Below, one piece after another: positions 55,491 through 63,501 of a DNA stretch of 64,000 nucleotides; the stretch's first letter is position 1; every line of letters starts with the position of its first letter. The position numbers and the translations under genes were made by a program. The notes under the pieces were generated by a model. It was not told the origin of the DNA and ran no database searches. It saw only the letters and a list, made by a program, of their open reading frames with translations. This DNA comes from Fimbriimonadaceae bacterium (GTDB taxonomy: Bacteria; Armatimonadota; Fimbriimonadia; Fimbriimonadales; Fimbriimonadaceae), in NCBI GenBank assembly GCA_026129685.1, contig JAHCHO010000007.1, positions 205,216 to 269,215 on the forward strand, given 5' to 3'.

Positions 55491-56498
55491 ATGCGTCTCC
55501 CCTCGCCGAAAATGAAACCTCTTCTTTCGGCCATGAGACGACGTCCCGAACTGCGGTTCGCCTGGGACGAGGATTCGGGGCGCTTTCGGGACCTGCGAAC
55601 CGGTCGGTACCTGTCGCGGGGCCGGGCGCGGGCGCTGCTCGACTCGTACACGGACCAGATATCGGACCGGATGGCCCGGGTGTCGGAGAGCCTGGTGCGC
55701 GGCGAGATGGGCCTGGCCGAGTGGGAGTCGCGGATGCGCGCGCTGGTCAAAGAGTCGCAGGCGGTGCACATGGCGACCGCCAAGGGCGGTTGGTCGCGGA
55801 TGACGCAGGCGGACTACGGTCGGCTGGGCTCGATCGTCAAAGAGCAGTACCGGTACCTGCGATCGTTCTCGGCGGACGTCGCCCTCGGGATCGTGCCCAG
55901 GACGAACGCGATCCGCGCGCGGGCGCGGTTGTACGCGGAGTCGGGCCGGCGGACGCACTTCGAGACGGAGCGGCGGCTGATGGCGGGCCGGGGCTACGTC
56001 GAAGAGCGCTCGGTGCTGGGAATCGCCGACCACTGCGACGGTTGCCTCGAGGAGGCGGGCAAAAGGTGGCGCCCGATCGGGACGCTTTTGCCGATCGGCG
56101 GGCGGGACTGCAAGGCGCGCTGCCGGTGCCACTTCGAGTACCGGAAAGCGGGCGAACAGGGTCCGTCACCGGATCGGATTCCGGTCTTGGAGTCGGCGAC
56201 GGTCCCGCCCGCGAAACTGAAGTACTTACGGACTCGACATTCCAGATCGGACAAATCAAAGCTGCTGGAACCATTGGGCTTCGAGACGGACGACGCGCTG
56301 CACGCCGCAATTCGTTCGGCGAACGTGGGCAAGGTTGCCAAAATCGATGAGCGCGACTCTATGAAGCCGGATGGGTCTGTGTGCTACACGCTCGACGCCG
56401 ATCTCGTTGGTCCGCGCGAGACCCGCCGTCTCACTTTCGTTTGGAAGCAGACGGACGACGGGGTATTCTTCGTCACGTTGAGGCCGCCAAGGAAATGA
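55491..56498 (+). CDS. MuF-type head morphogenesis protein with C-terminal DUF6883-like toxin domain
   Basis: 335 residues. Residues about 35-225 are the minor head (SPP1 gp7/Mu F) part: RARLYAESGRRTHFETER, then a cysteine cluster CDGCLEEAG...CKARCRCHFEY near 182-215. Residues about 245-335 form a separate domain: KSKLLEPLGFETDDALHAAI, CYTLDADLVGPRETRRLTFVW, VFFVTLRPP. This order is that of DUF6883, a domain at the end of bacterial polymorphic toxins. The DNA coding for it is lower in GC (60-base counts of 48, 65, 58 and 52 percent, against 70 percent in a 60-base stretch of the head part). Overlaps the DUF4926-like gene (ATGA). Confidence 0.78.
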   Translation: MRLPSPKMKPLLSAMRRRPELRFAWDEDSGRFRDLRTGRYLSRGRARALLDSYTDQISDRMARVSESLVRGEMGLAEWESRMRALVKESQAVHMATAKGGWSRMTQADYGRLGSIVKEQYRYLRSFSADVALGIVPRTNAIRARARLYAESGRRTHFETERRLMAGRGYVEERSVLGIADHCDGCLEEAGKRWRPIGTLLPIGGRDCKARCRCHFEYRKAGEQGPSPDRIPVLESATVPPAKLKYLRTRHSRSDKSKLLEPLGFETDDALHAAIRSANVGKVAKIDERDSMKPDGSVCYTLDADLVGPRETRRLTFVWKQTDDGVFFVTLRPPRK

Positions 56499-56701
56499 AG
56501 TTTGCTCCTTACGACGAGGTGATCGCGACTCGAGCGTTTCCCGATTTCGGGGTCTCCAAGGGAGACGTTCTCGTCGTGATCGAGCCGGGTGTCGCGGTTG
56601 ACGGTACCGTGCTGTACCTCTGCGAACTGCCTCACGGAGCGGATTCTCAGTCCGGCGTGCACGGGCTGCCCGAAGACTGCCTGGAGAAGATCGCCGCCTA
56701 G
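56495..56701 (+). CDS. DUF4926-like protein, candidate immunity protein
   Basis: 68 residues. MKFAPYDEVIATRAFPDFGVSKGDVLVV fits DUF4926: a small SH3-like barrel opening with Y-D-x-V, a G-x-x-x-GD turn and a closing LPEDCLEKI (usually ...s-x-x-DL-x-x). DUF4926 proteins are often encoded directly after DUF6883 toxins, which suggests immunity. Coupled to the MuF gene by ATGA and closed by a terminator, so toxin-head protein and partner are made together. Confidence 0.7.
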   Translation: MKFAPYDEVIATRAFPDFGVSKGDVLVVIEPGVAVDGTVLYLCELPHGADSQSGVHGLPEDCLEKIAA

Positions 56702-56732
56702 AACCGAAATTCAAACCATCGCCGCTTACGAG

Positions 56733-56757
56733 AGCCGCCTCAATGGGCGGCTTTTTT
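56733..56757 (+). terminator. Rho-independent terminator within the late operon
   Basis: AGCCGCC / GGCGGCT stem with a 6-base loop and a run of T residues directly after. It closes the MuF-toxin/immunity pair, 31 bases past the DUF4926-like stop, and lies ahead of the protease gene, so capsid genes need read-through, antitermination or their own promoter. Confidence 0.85.
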
Positions 56758-56775
56758 GTTCGGTGCCCAAACATC

Positions 56776-57636
56776 ATGAAACCACGAGTCGAACGAGCGT
56801 TCCGAACGCTGGAACTGGCGGCGCGTCTGCCCGGGGAGGGCGGCAACACGATCGCGGGGGTGGCCTCGGCGATGGGCGCGCCGGACCGAGCCAACCGTGT
56901 GATCTTCCCCGGGGCGTTCCGCGATTGCGCGGCGACGTTCCTGACGGACGGGTTCGTTCCGATCGGGCACAACTGGTCGGACAATCCGGTGGCGATGCCG
57001 ACCAAGTGCGAGGACCGTGGGCGGGAGCTGTACGTCGAGGCGGAGTTCCACACGACGCCCCTGGCGGCGGAGACCAAGACGGTGGTCTCGGAGCGTCTGG
57101 CCAAGGGGTTGAAGGTGGGTCTTTCGGTCGGTTGGTCCACGGACGCCCCGAACTGGAATTGGTTCGAGTCCGGTCGCAAGCTGCTCGAGTGGGCGTCTCA
57201 GCTGGGCTGCGACCTGGCGCTCTTCGACACGGCGGCGATCGAGGGGCTCGGCCAGTGTCGGGGTTACGCGCGAGTGGACGAGTTCTACGAGTGGTCCATC
57301 GTGACGATCCCGATGAACCGGGCGGCGCGGGCGACGGCCCTGCGCGCGATTTTGGAAGGGGACGACATGTCCCTGGCCGAGCGGTTCGACGCGGCTCTTG
57401 GCGCCGCCGAGGACTCGCTCAGGCGTCTGGAGGGGCTCGTGGCGCTCCGAACGGACGAGGGCAAGCGCGTTTCGCGCGAGCGAATCGAGCAGGCCCGCAC
57501 TCTCGCCTCGAAGCTGGCGTCCGTCGCGGACGCCGCTTCCACGACCCGCGAGGCTCGGGGACTCGAGTCGCGCATGGCCGCTCGGATGCGGTCGGCGCGG
57601 GCGCTCGATCTCATGGCCCGCCTAGACGGAGCATAA
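56776..57636 (+). CDS. HK97-type prohead protease with scaffold-like tail
   Basis: 286 residues from the ATG at 56776; an earlier start would lie in the terminator. VIFPGAFRDCAATFL, then PIGHNWSDNPVAMP with the His, and LKVGLSVGWSTD with the nucleophilic Ser are those of the U35/S78 prohead proteases. After residue 200 a long helical, charged region (MSLAERFDAALGAAEDSLRRLEGL) probably acts as scaffold. The protease matures the capsid and then itself. Confidence 0.87.
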   Translation: MKPRVERAFRTLELAARLPGEGGNTIAGVASAMGAPDRANRVIFPGAFRDCAATFLTDGFVPIGHNWSDNPVAMPTKCEDRGRELYVEAEFHTTPLAAETKTVVSERLAKGLKVGLSVGWSTDAPNWNWFESGRKLLEWASQLGCDLALFDTAAIEGLGQCRGYARVDEFYEWSIVTIPMNRAARATALRAILEGDDMSLAERFDAALGAAEDSLRRLEGLVALRTDEGKRVSRERIEQARTLASKLASVADAASTTREARGLESRMAARMRSARALDLMARLDGA

Positions 57637-57641
57637 CGATC

Positions 57642-58922
57642 ATGTTGAAACTCAAGCGCGAAGCGCTGCGACAGGCGCTCGAACACATCAAGGCCCTGCA
57701 GGCCAAGTACACGGGCAACCAGGGCAATTTCACTCCCGACGAGGAGGAGTCGTTCGACAAGGCCCTCGCGGACGCGCAGGCTCTCCAGAAGGAGATTCAG
57801 CGCCTCGAGGAGGCCGAACGGCTGACGGCGGCCGTCGCCGAGCCGCAGGCGTCCACGCCTCCGATCTACGCGTCCCAGACGGCGGCGGCGGAAACTCCGC
57901 TCGCTCAGACGGGCGCGGCGGACGAGTCGCGGGCCCAGATGGCGGCGTTCGGCCGGTTCCTCGCCTCGGGGGTCCAGAACCTTGCCGCCGAGGACCTGCG
58001 GATTCTGCGCGCGGCCCATCAGGCGGACTCGAACCCCGGCGGCGGCTATCTGACGGCCCCTCCGCAGTTCGTGGCCGAGCTGATCCGAGACCTGGACGAC
58101 GAGGTGTTCATGCGCCGCCTCGGCCGGGTGATCCCGGTGACGCAAAGCGGATCGCTCGGCGTTCCGACGCTGACGGCCGATCTGGACGACGCGGACTGGA
58201 CCGGCGAGCTGACCTCGGCCGCCGACGACGAGATGACGTTCGGCAAGCGCGAGCTCAAGCCGAACTATCTGTCGAAGCTCGTGAAGCTCTCGGCCCCGCT
58301 CATTCGGCGATCGCCGATGGACGTGCCGGGGCTGGTCCGTCAGCGCCTGGCCTACAAGTTCGGCGCGACCGAGGAAAAGGCGTTTCTGACCGGTAACGGG
58401 GTGGCGCAGCCGCTCGGGGTGCTGACGGCCTCGAACGACGGCATCTCGACCTCGCGCGACACGACGACGGCGGCCTCGCTGGCGATCGGCGCGGACGACG
58501 TGATCGGCGCGTTCTACTCGCTCAAGAGCCAGTACCGCCGCAACGCGACGTGGCTGTTCCACCGCAACGCGCTGGGCGATCTGCGCAAGCTCAAGGACTC
58601 GAACAACAACTATCTGTGGACGCCGTTCGACTTTAACGGCCGGATGCTGACGGGGGCGGAGCCGGGCGCGATCCTGGGCCAGGCCTACGTGGTCTCCGAG
58701 TTCGCGACGGCCAAGACGGCGGGCGCGTGGGTCGCGGGCGACTACGCGATGATCGTGGGCGACTTCCGGCACTACTGGATCGCCGACGTGCTCGACACGC
58801 AGATCCAGGTGCTGACGGAGCTGTACGCGCTCACCAACCAGATCGGTTACGTCGGACGCCGAGAGGTGGACGGTATGCCGATCCTGGAGAACGCGTTCCA
58901 GCGGATCAAGATCAAGGCCTAA
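57642..58922 (+). CDS. HK97-family major capsid protein
   Basis: 426 residues. Residues 1-100 are a helical, Gln/Glu-rich delta domain that the protease should remove; the HK97 fold follows: GGGYLTAPPQFVAELI, FMRRLGRVIPV, FGKRELKPNYLSKLVKLSAPLIRR, EEKAFLTGNG, NATWLFHRNALGDLRKLKD and GDYAMIVGDFRHYWI. Builds the icosahedral head. A 10-bp hairpin follows the stop. Confidence 0.95.
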   Translation: MLKLKREALRQALEHIKALQAKYTGNQGNFTPDEEESFDKALADAQALQKEIQRLEEAERLTAAVAEPQASTPPIYASQTAAAETPLAQTGAADESRAQMAAFGRFLASGVQNLAAEDLRILRAAHQADSNPGGGYLTAPPQFVAELIRDLDDEVFMRRLGRVIPVTQSGSLGVPTLTADLDDADWTGELTSAADDEMTFGKRELKPNYLSKLVKLSAPLIRRSPMDVPGLVRQRLAYKFGATEEKAFLTGNGVAQPLGVLTASNDGISTSRDTTTAASLAIGADDVIGAFYSLKSQYRRNATWLFHRNALGDLRKLKDSNNNYLWTPFDFNGRMLTGAEPGAILGQAYVVSEFATAKTAGAWVAGDYAMIVGDFRHYWIADVLDTQIQVLTELYALTNQIGYVGRREVDGMPILENAFQRIKIKA

Positions 58923-58935
58923 ACGCCCCGTTACT

Positions 58936-58962
58936 GGGGAGCCTTTTGGCTTAAGGCTCCCC
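58936..58962 (+). other. Intercistronic stem-loop after the capsid gene
   Basis: GGGGAGCCTT and AAGGCTCCCC form a perfect 10-bp stem with a 7-base loop. There is no T-run, so it more likely protects or processes the capsid mRNA than terminates it. A ribosome-binding site (CAGGAG, 58981-58986) for the next gene follows. Confidence 0.55.
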
Positions 58963-58994
58963 AAAGGACCCTTATCGATTCAGGAGAATTTTCC

Positions 58995-59477
58995 ATGTTG
59001 CAGGCTCTTTACGACATTCAGATTCAGCATCTCACGTGCGACGGCACGAATTATCCGCTGGCGGCCGGGACGACCGACGTCAACTCGGGTTCGGTGGACA
59101 CGCAGAACTTCGGCGGGGTGGCCTTCCTCGTGGCGCTCGGCGACAACGCCGACACGGCGACGTTCGCGGCGAAGCTCCAGCAGAGCGACGACGACGGCTC
59201 GGCGGACGACTGGAGCGACGTGGCGGGTTCCGCCATCTCGTTCACGGCGGGAGCGAGCGACACGGATCACAAGATGATCGCGTGGGACGTTCGCGCGCCG
59301 CTCAAGCGGTACTTGCGGGTGGCGTTCGACCGGGGCACCGCGAACTCGGTGATCCAGGCGCTGATCGCGCTGAAGTACACGCCGCGCGAGTCTCCGGTGA
59401 CGCAGGCGACGGGCGCCGGTCAGTTCATCGCGGACAAGATCAAGTTCCTCGTCTCGCCGGCCGAAGGCACGGCGTAA
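58995..59477 (+). CDS. Structural phage protein, possibly head decoration
   Basis: 160 residues, good ribosome-binding site. Beta-rich (FGGVAFLVALGDNADTATFAAKLQQSDDDGSADDW; YLRVAFDRGTANSVIQALIALKYTPR). Position right after the capsid gene suggests a decoration or cement protein. No family recognised with certainty. Confidence 0.5.
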   Translation: MLQALYDIQIQHLTCDGTNYPLAAGTTDVNSGSVDTQNFGGVAFLVALGDNADTATFAAKLQQSDDDGSADDWSDVAGSAISFTAGASDTDHKMIAWDVRAPLKRYLRVAFDRGTANSVIQALIALKYTPRESPVTQATGAGQFIADKIKFLVSPAEGTA

Positions 59478-59490
59478 CGACCTTCCTATT

Positions 59491-59514
59491 GGGAGTCCCC
59501 GCAAGGGGGCTCCC
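59491..59514 (+). other. Intercistronic stem-loop
   Basis: GGGAGTCCCC and GGGGGCTCCC pair through 10 positions with one T-G wobble and a 4-base loop (GCAA). It is followed by a short direct repeat, CCCTCGTTTCTC twice. Similar in place and stem sequence (GGGAG/CTCCC) to the hairpin after the capsid gene. Confidence 0.5.
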
Positions 59515-59547
59515 CTCGTTTCTCCCCTCGTTTCTCACCCCGATCCT

Positions 59548-60162
59548 ATGGCCGCCGCTTATCCCATCGCGTCCGACGTGCAGGCGTTGCTCACGGGCAC
59601 CGGCCTCGCGTCCGGCTCGCCCACGGTGACGGCGGAACTGGCCTCGGCGATCGCGGAGTTCGAGCGTCTCACGGGCTGGCGCCCGTTTCTGGCGGAGGGG
59701 ACGGCGGCGACGTACCGTTTCGACCCGCCGGCGTGGGGTTCGCGGTTGTGGTTGCCGTGCGGGTTCGCGACGATCACGGGGGTTTCGGTCGGGGTCTCGC
59801 ACGACTCGTCGGGCACGGCCCTGACGGTGGACGAGGACTACCGGACGCTGCCGGAAAACGCGGCGGCCATGGTTCGTCCGTTCACGGGGATCGAGTTCTA
59901 CGTCTCGTGCGCGGGCGGTTCGGGCTCGGTGCGGATCACGGGCAAGCGCGGTTTCGCGACGACGGTGCCGGACGACGCGTGGCTGGCGATCGCGCAGCGG
60001 GCGGCCTCGCTGGCGCTGACTCGCAACGCGGGCGCCGCGGCGTTGGCGAGCCAGATCGATCAGGGCGACCTGACGATCAAGGCGGGCGGGTCGGGGTTCG
60101 TCGCGGCGTGGAACGAGACGTTCGCGGCGGCGGTCGCCACCTATCGAAAAATCGAGGTCTAG
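59548..60162 (+). CDS. Head-tail connector protein (gp6-like)
   Basis: 204 residues. The N-terminal YPIASDVQALLTGTG and ELASAIAEFERLTGWRPF pattern, with a middle beta domain (TITGVSVGVSHDSSGTALTVDEDYRTLP) and a helical end (DAWLAIAQRAASLALTRNA), resembles HK97 gp6/SPP1 gp15 connectors that form a ring under the portal. Confidence 0.65.
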   Translation: MAAAYPIASDVQALLTGTGLASGSPTVTAELASAIAEFERLTGWRPFLAEGTAATYRFDPPAWGSRLWLPCGFATITGVSVGVSHDSSGTALTVDEDYRTLPENAAAMVRPFTGIEFYVSCAGGSGSVRITGKRGFATTVPDDAWLAIAQRAASLALTRNAGAAALASQIDQGDLTIKAGGSGFVAAWNETFAAAVATYRKIEV

Positions 60163-60166
60163 GCTA

Positions 60167-60505
60167 ATGAGCAGTTACGATCGTCCGGTCAACCAGGCGA
60201 GTTACACCCTATCGGCGACGGTGGCGGTCAAGTTGCACACGACGCGCGCGTCGAACGCGGTGGGGTTCTCGGTGTTCTACCCTTCGGAGTTGTCGGGGGT
60301 GGCGCAGTCCGGGAACGTGGTGGTGATCGTGGTCCCGGCGGGCGCGACGGCGCCGGTGAAGGCGGACGTGCTCGCGGGGACGGCGCCGGGGAGCTACGAG
60401 CTGGCTCCGGGGCAGACGCTGGAAACGGGAGCGCGCGCGTCGTCCGACGTGTACGCGGTGCCGCGCTCGGGAACGCCGAAGGTGATCGGCGGAGAGCTGA
60501 TCTGA
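60167..60505 (+). CDS. Structural phage protein of unknown function
   Basis: 112 residues, beta-rich (YTLSATVAVKLHTTRASNAVGFSVFY; NVVVIVVPAGATAPVKADVLAG), possibly a small capsid-spike or neck Ig-like protein. The stop shares one base with the next ATG. Confidence 0.45.
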   Translation: MSSYDRPVNQASYTLSATVAVKLHTTRASNAVGFSVFYPSELSGVAQSGNVVVIVVPAGATAPVKADVLAGTAPGSYELAPGQTLETGARASSDVYAVPRSGTPKVIGGELI

Positions 60506-62163
60506 TGGGATACTCGCGGATTCTGGGGCCGGTCTCCGGTGGGGTCTCGTCGTGGAACGACCTGACGGACAAGCCGTCCACGTTCGCGCCTTCGTCGCAC
60601 ACGCATCCGCAGAGTCAGGTGACGGCGGTCGAGGCGGACCTGGCGGGTCGGTTCCGGCTGCAACTGGCCCAGGGCCGGGATCCGGTCGCGCTGGTTTCCG
60701 GGTGCGGGGCGAGCGCGGCCGGATTGACGGTCACGGTTACGGAGGGGGCGTACCTCGACGAGGACGGCACGTTGGTGGCGGTTCCGGAGACGGTGCTGGA
60801 CTTCACGGGCCAGGCGAACGGCGAGTACATCGTCTCGGTGGCTGGCGGCACGGTCGCCTACGCGGCCTGGACCGGCCAGCTTCCGGCGGCGGGCGAACTG
60901 CCCCTCTACTGGGTCACGAAAGGCACCTCGACGCTTTCGTCGGTGGTCGAGACGGCGAACCTGTTGGTGACGCCGGGGACCTCCGGTCGCACGGCGTTCA
61001 CGCCGGGTCCGTATCGCGATCTGGTCACGATTCCGTCGGGAGCCTACCAAAACGGCATCAAGTTCGACCAGGTCGCGGGGGCGCAATGGGACCCGTACTT
61101 CGGGTTGCCGCTCGCCTGGGCCTGCGCGGAGCGGGACCCGTCGTTCGGGAAACTCGCCTGCGAGCGATGCCTGTCCATGTGGAACAACGTCGCGGACGTC
61201 TCCAAGGTCCCGGCGGCCTACGGGACGACGACGTGGGCCGCGCTTCACGGGACGACCCACGCGGGGGCGGGCGATCCGGGCGGATTCAACCCGTCCTACT
61301 GGCCCTGGCGCGTCACCACGCCGGAGGGGACTCCCACGATCGTGCGAGCGGACTCTCACGACTCCTACGCGGCCTGGCTGGTGTTGACGATGGTTCGACT
61401 CGGTCGCGCCGACACGAGCTGGTGGGACACTAACTTCGCGGTCCTCAAGGAGATCGTGTACTACAACCTCCTGTTGCCGATGCAGAACGTCGGCGGCGGG
61501 TACCTGACGAGCGTCTTTCAGGACAAGGACGTTTACGGTTATTGCCTGACCGGCGACAACTGCGAGGTGTGGCGGGCGTTGCAGGAGCTCTCGAACTGGA
61601 TCGCGGAGCACGCGAACGGCACGCAGACGACGTGGGCGACCACCAACAACCTGGCGACGGCGATCGCCAACGTGGGCAACGGTCTGCATTCGGCCTGGGA
61701 CGCTTCCGATCCGGACGACCAGTTCCTCAACTGGTTCTACGAGATCGGGGTGGGGTTCGGCGGGAACGACCACTCGCGCTTTTATCCGGAGCTGTGGGTC
61801 TATCTGATGCCGCTGCTCTTCCGCGCCCCGCTCTACCAGGGGGCGGTGGACGCGCTCACCAAGTGGAACGCGAGGATGGAGCGGATCACCTGGTGCCTGG
61901 ACCGGATCGCGGCCAACGCGCCCTACGCGGGTCGGAGCGGTCGCTACAACACGGTGTTCAGCTACGCGGCGATGTTCGCGGGGGCGTTCGCCTCGTGCGG
62001 GATGTTCGCCGAGGCGCAGTCCTGCATCGACTTCTGGACCAAGCACCATTTGCGCGGCGGCACGTTCCGTTACGCGGGGAGCTTCGACGTGGCCTGGATT
62101 CTGTACGCGATGGACTGCGTCAGCGGGATTCGTCCCGACGCGATGGGAGAGTGGTTCGCGTGA
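60505..62163 (+). CDS. Tail-fibre-like N-terminus fused to a helical, glycosidase-like body
   Basis: 552 residues. SSWNDLTDKPSTFAPSSHTHP in the first 40 residues is the W-N-x-L-x-x-KP-x-x-F-x-P-x-x-HTH signature of tail fibres and receptor-binding proteins. Residues about 60-180 are beta-rich; residues about 190-552 are helical with conserved-looking aromatics (FGLPLAWACAERDPSFGKLACE, WYEIGVGFGG-like segments), suggesting an alpha/alpha toroid seen in glycan-active enzymes. No catalytic residues identified. It sits amid connector genes rather than after the tail genes. Confidence 0.5.
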   Translation: MGYSRILGPVSGGVSSWNDLTDKPSTFAPSSHTHPQSQVTAVEADLAGRFRLQLAQGRDPVALVSGCGASAAGLTVTVTEGAYLDEDGTLVAVPETVLDFTGQANGEYIVSVAGGTVAYAAWTGQLPAAGELPLYWVTKGTSTLSSVVETANLLVTPGTSGRTAFTPGPYRDLVTIPSGAYQNGIKFDQVAGAQWDPYFGLPLAWACAERDPSFGKLACERCLSMWNNVADVSKVPAAYGTTTWAALHGTTHAGAGDPGGFNPSYWPWRVTTPEGTPTIVRADSHDSYAAWLVLTMVRLGRADTSWWDTNFAVLKEIVYYNLLLPMQNVGGGYLTSVFQDKDVYGYCLTGDNCEVWRALQELSNWIAEHANGTQTTWATTNNLATAIANVGNGLHSAWDASDPDDQFLNWFYEIGVGFGGNDHSRFYPELWVYLMPLLFRAPLYQGAVDALTKWNARMERITWCLDRIAANAPYAGRSGRYNTVFSYAAMFAGAFASCGMFAEAQSCIDFWTKHHLRGGTFRYAGSFDVAWILYAMDCVSGIRPDAMGEWFA

Positions 62164-62291
62164 GAAGACCGAGCGCGAACATCGAGGAACCGATCCGGGT
62201 CGAGCCCGCGAACGTCGAGCCGACGCCGGAGACGGCCGAGGAGCCGATTCGGGTGGAGCCGGAGATTCCCGAGGGCGAGCGGGGGTTCTGA
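62160..62291 (+). CDS. Small acidic proline-rich phage protein with repeats
   Basis: 43 residues from a GTG overlapping the previous stop. EEPIRVEP occurs twice, 19 residues apart, with NVEPTPE between; probably disordered. The stop shares one base with the next start. Confidence 0.4.
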   Translation: MRRPSANIEEPIRVEPANVEPTPETAEEPIRVEPEIPEGERGF

Positions 62292-62626
62292 TGGCCGTAC
62301 CGTTCAAGCCGCACACGGTTTCCTGGCGGGCGGCGACGAACGCCTCGGCGACGGCCCCGGCCTATGCGGCGAGTCCGACCTCGGTGGCCTGTTACGTCGA
62401 GCCCGTCTCGAGCGAGTCGGCGTACCGGGACACGATGATCGAGCTGCGCAACCCGTTTCGGATGTACGCCGATCTCGGAACGTCCTTCGCGAACGGCGTG
62501 AAGGTCGGCGACAAGGTGACGTTCGACGGGTTCGACCACGTCGTACGGGCACTGTCCAAGCAGTCGGCGGGGTTGGCGCTCGATCACCTGAAGGTGACGA
62601 TGGAGCGGACGGAGGGCAAGGCGTGA
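62291..62626 (+). CDS. Probable head-closure/stopper protein
   Basis: 111 residues, beta-rich: PHTVSWRAATNASATAPAYAASPTSVACYVEP, then GVKVGDKVTFDGFDHVVRALSKQ, a small SH3-like barrel. Gene order (connector, ..., this, tail-completion, gp10-like, tail tube) fits the head-closure protein. Coupled to the next gene by GTGA. Confidence 0.5.
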   Translation: MAVPFKPHTVSWRAATNASATAPAYAASPTSVACYVEPVSSESAYRDTMIELRNPFRMYADLGTSFANGVKVGDKVTFDGFDHVVRALSKQSAGLALDHLKVTMERTEGKA

Positions 62627-63072
62627 GCCGGGTTCTCGACACGCTGACGGGATTCGTGGCGGCCGACGTCGCTCTGGCCTGGACCGACCTCTCGAGGTGT
62701 TTCGTCGGGACCCGCCGGCGGGGTTCGCAGGAGACGCTGCCGTTCGCGGTGGTGCGGTTGGCGAGCGTTCGGTACAACGAGGGCGAGGGCGGGACGCTCA
62801 CGACGGACCTGCAGACCTACGAGTTCGAGGTGGCGCTGTTCCTCTCGACGGCGGACAGCTACGCGGTGTCGAGCGGGATCGAGGCGGCGAAGGTCCGGCG
62901 GGCGAACCAGCTGATCGAGAAGTTGATGGACACGGTCGAGTACCACTCGGCGGCGTTCAATCCTCGGATTCTCGAGGTGGACTTCGAGGAGCAGGGGGAC
63001 GACCCGGGCGAACCGGTCTGCGAGGTGCGGGTCCGCTTCGCGGTGGACTACGACACGGCGGCGGTGGTCTAG
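62623..63072 (+). CDS. Probable tail-completion/neck protein
   Basis: 149 residues from GTG. Alternating strands and a long helix (ADSYAVSSGIEAAKVRRANQLIEKLMD) and ending in CEVRVRFAVDYDTA is the layout of tail terminator proteins. Assigned mainly by position. Confidence 0.45.
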   Translation: MSRVLDTLTGFVAADVALAWTDLSRCFVGTRRRGSQETLPFAVVRLASVRYNEGEGGTLTTDLQTYEFEVALFLSTADSYAVSSGIEAAKVRRANQLIEKLMDTVEYHSAAFNPRILEVDFEEQGDDPGEPVCEVRVRFAVDYDTAAVV

Positions 63073-63498
63073 TTGGCGACGTTCCAGGGCATGGCTCGTT
63101 TTGCCGGGCACCAGAAGCGTCGGTTCGCCAAGAAGCGGCGGTCGCTGACGGTCGCTCACGACGCGTTGGCCGAGGGGATGCGCGAGGAGGCGGTGGCGCT
63201 GACCTCGGGAACGGCTTACATCGCGGTCATCGACCGGACGCACCCGTTCTCGCGGCGGCGGCCGTTCGGCGGCGTGCCGAGGCTCCCGATCCAGACGCGG
63301 ACGGGCCGGCTGGTGCGGGCCTGGCGAACGATGCGGCGGGGGAACGCCAAGCTGCTCCTGAACCTCTCCCCGGAGGGGAAGTTCGTGTTGGCTCCCGGCG
63401 GGACGCGGCTCATGCGGGCGCGCGGCTTTTGGACCGAACTCAGGAAACGATATCTGCGACGACGGGCCCGCTTCGAGCGGGCGATCGCGAAGGACTGA
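63073..63498 (+). CDS. HK97 gp10-like tail-completion protein
   Basis: 141 residues. The frame opens directly at a TTG after the previous stop. Basic throughout (FAGHQKRRFAKKRRSL, YLRRRARFERAIAKD) with a middle strand TAYIAVIDRTHPF. The order before the tail tube and the basic helical N-terminus fit gp10-like tail-head joining proteins, but similarity is weak. Confidence 0.45.
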   Translation: MATFQGMARFAGHQKRRFAKKRRSLTVAHDALAEGMREEAVALTSGTAYIAVIDRTHPFSRRRPFGGVPRLPIQTRTGRLVRAWRTMRRGNAKLLLNLSPEGKFVLAPGGTRLMRARGFWTELRKRYLRRRARFERAIAKD

Positions 63499-63501
63499 AC
63501 C

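Noticed and set aside
56589..57641. Upstream extension of the capsid reading frame
   Set aside because: It would run through the immunity gene, the terminator and the protease gene; the capsid starts at 57,642 by homology to HK97-type proteins.
60394..62316. 640-codon minus-strand frame opposite the fibre-like gene
   Set aside because: Arg/His-rich shadow; the plus-strand frame has the fibre signature and coupled neighbours.
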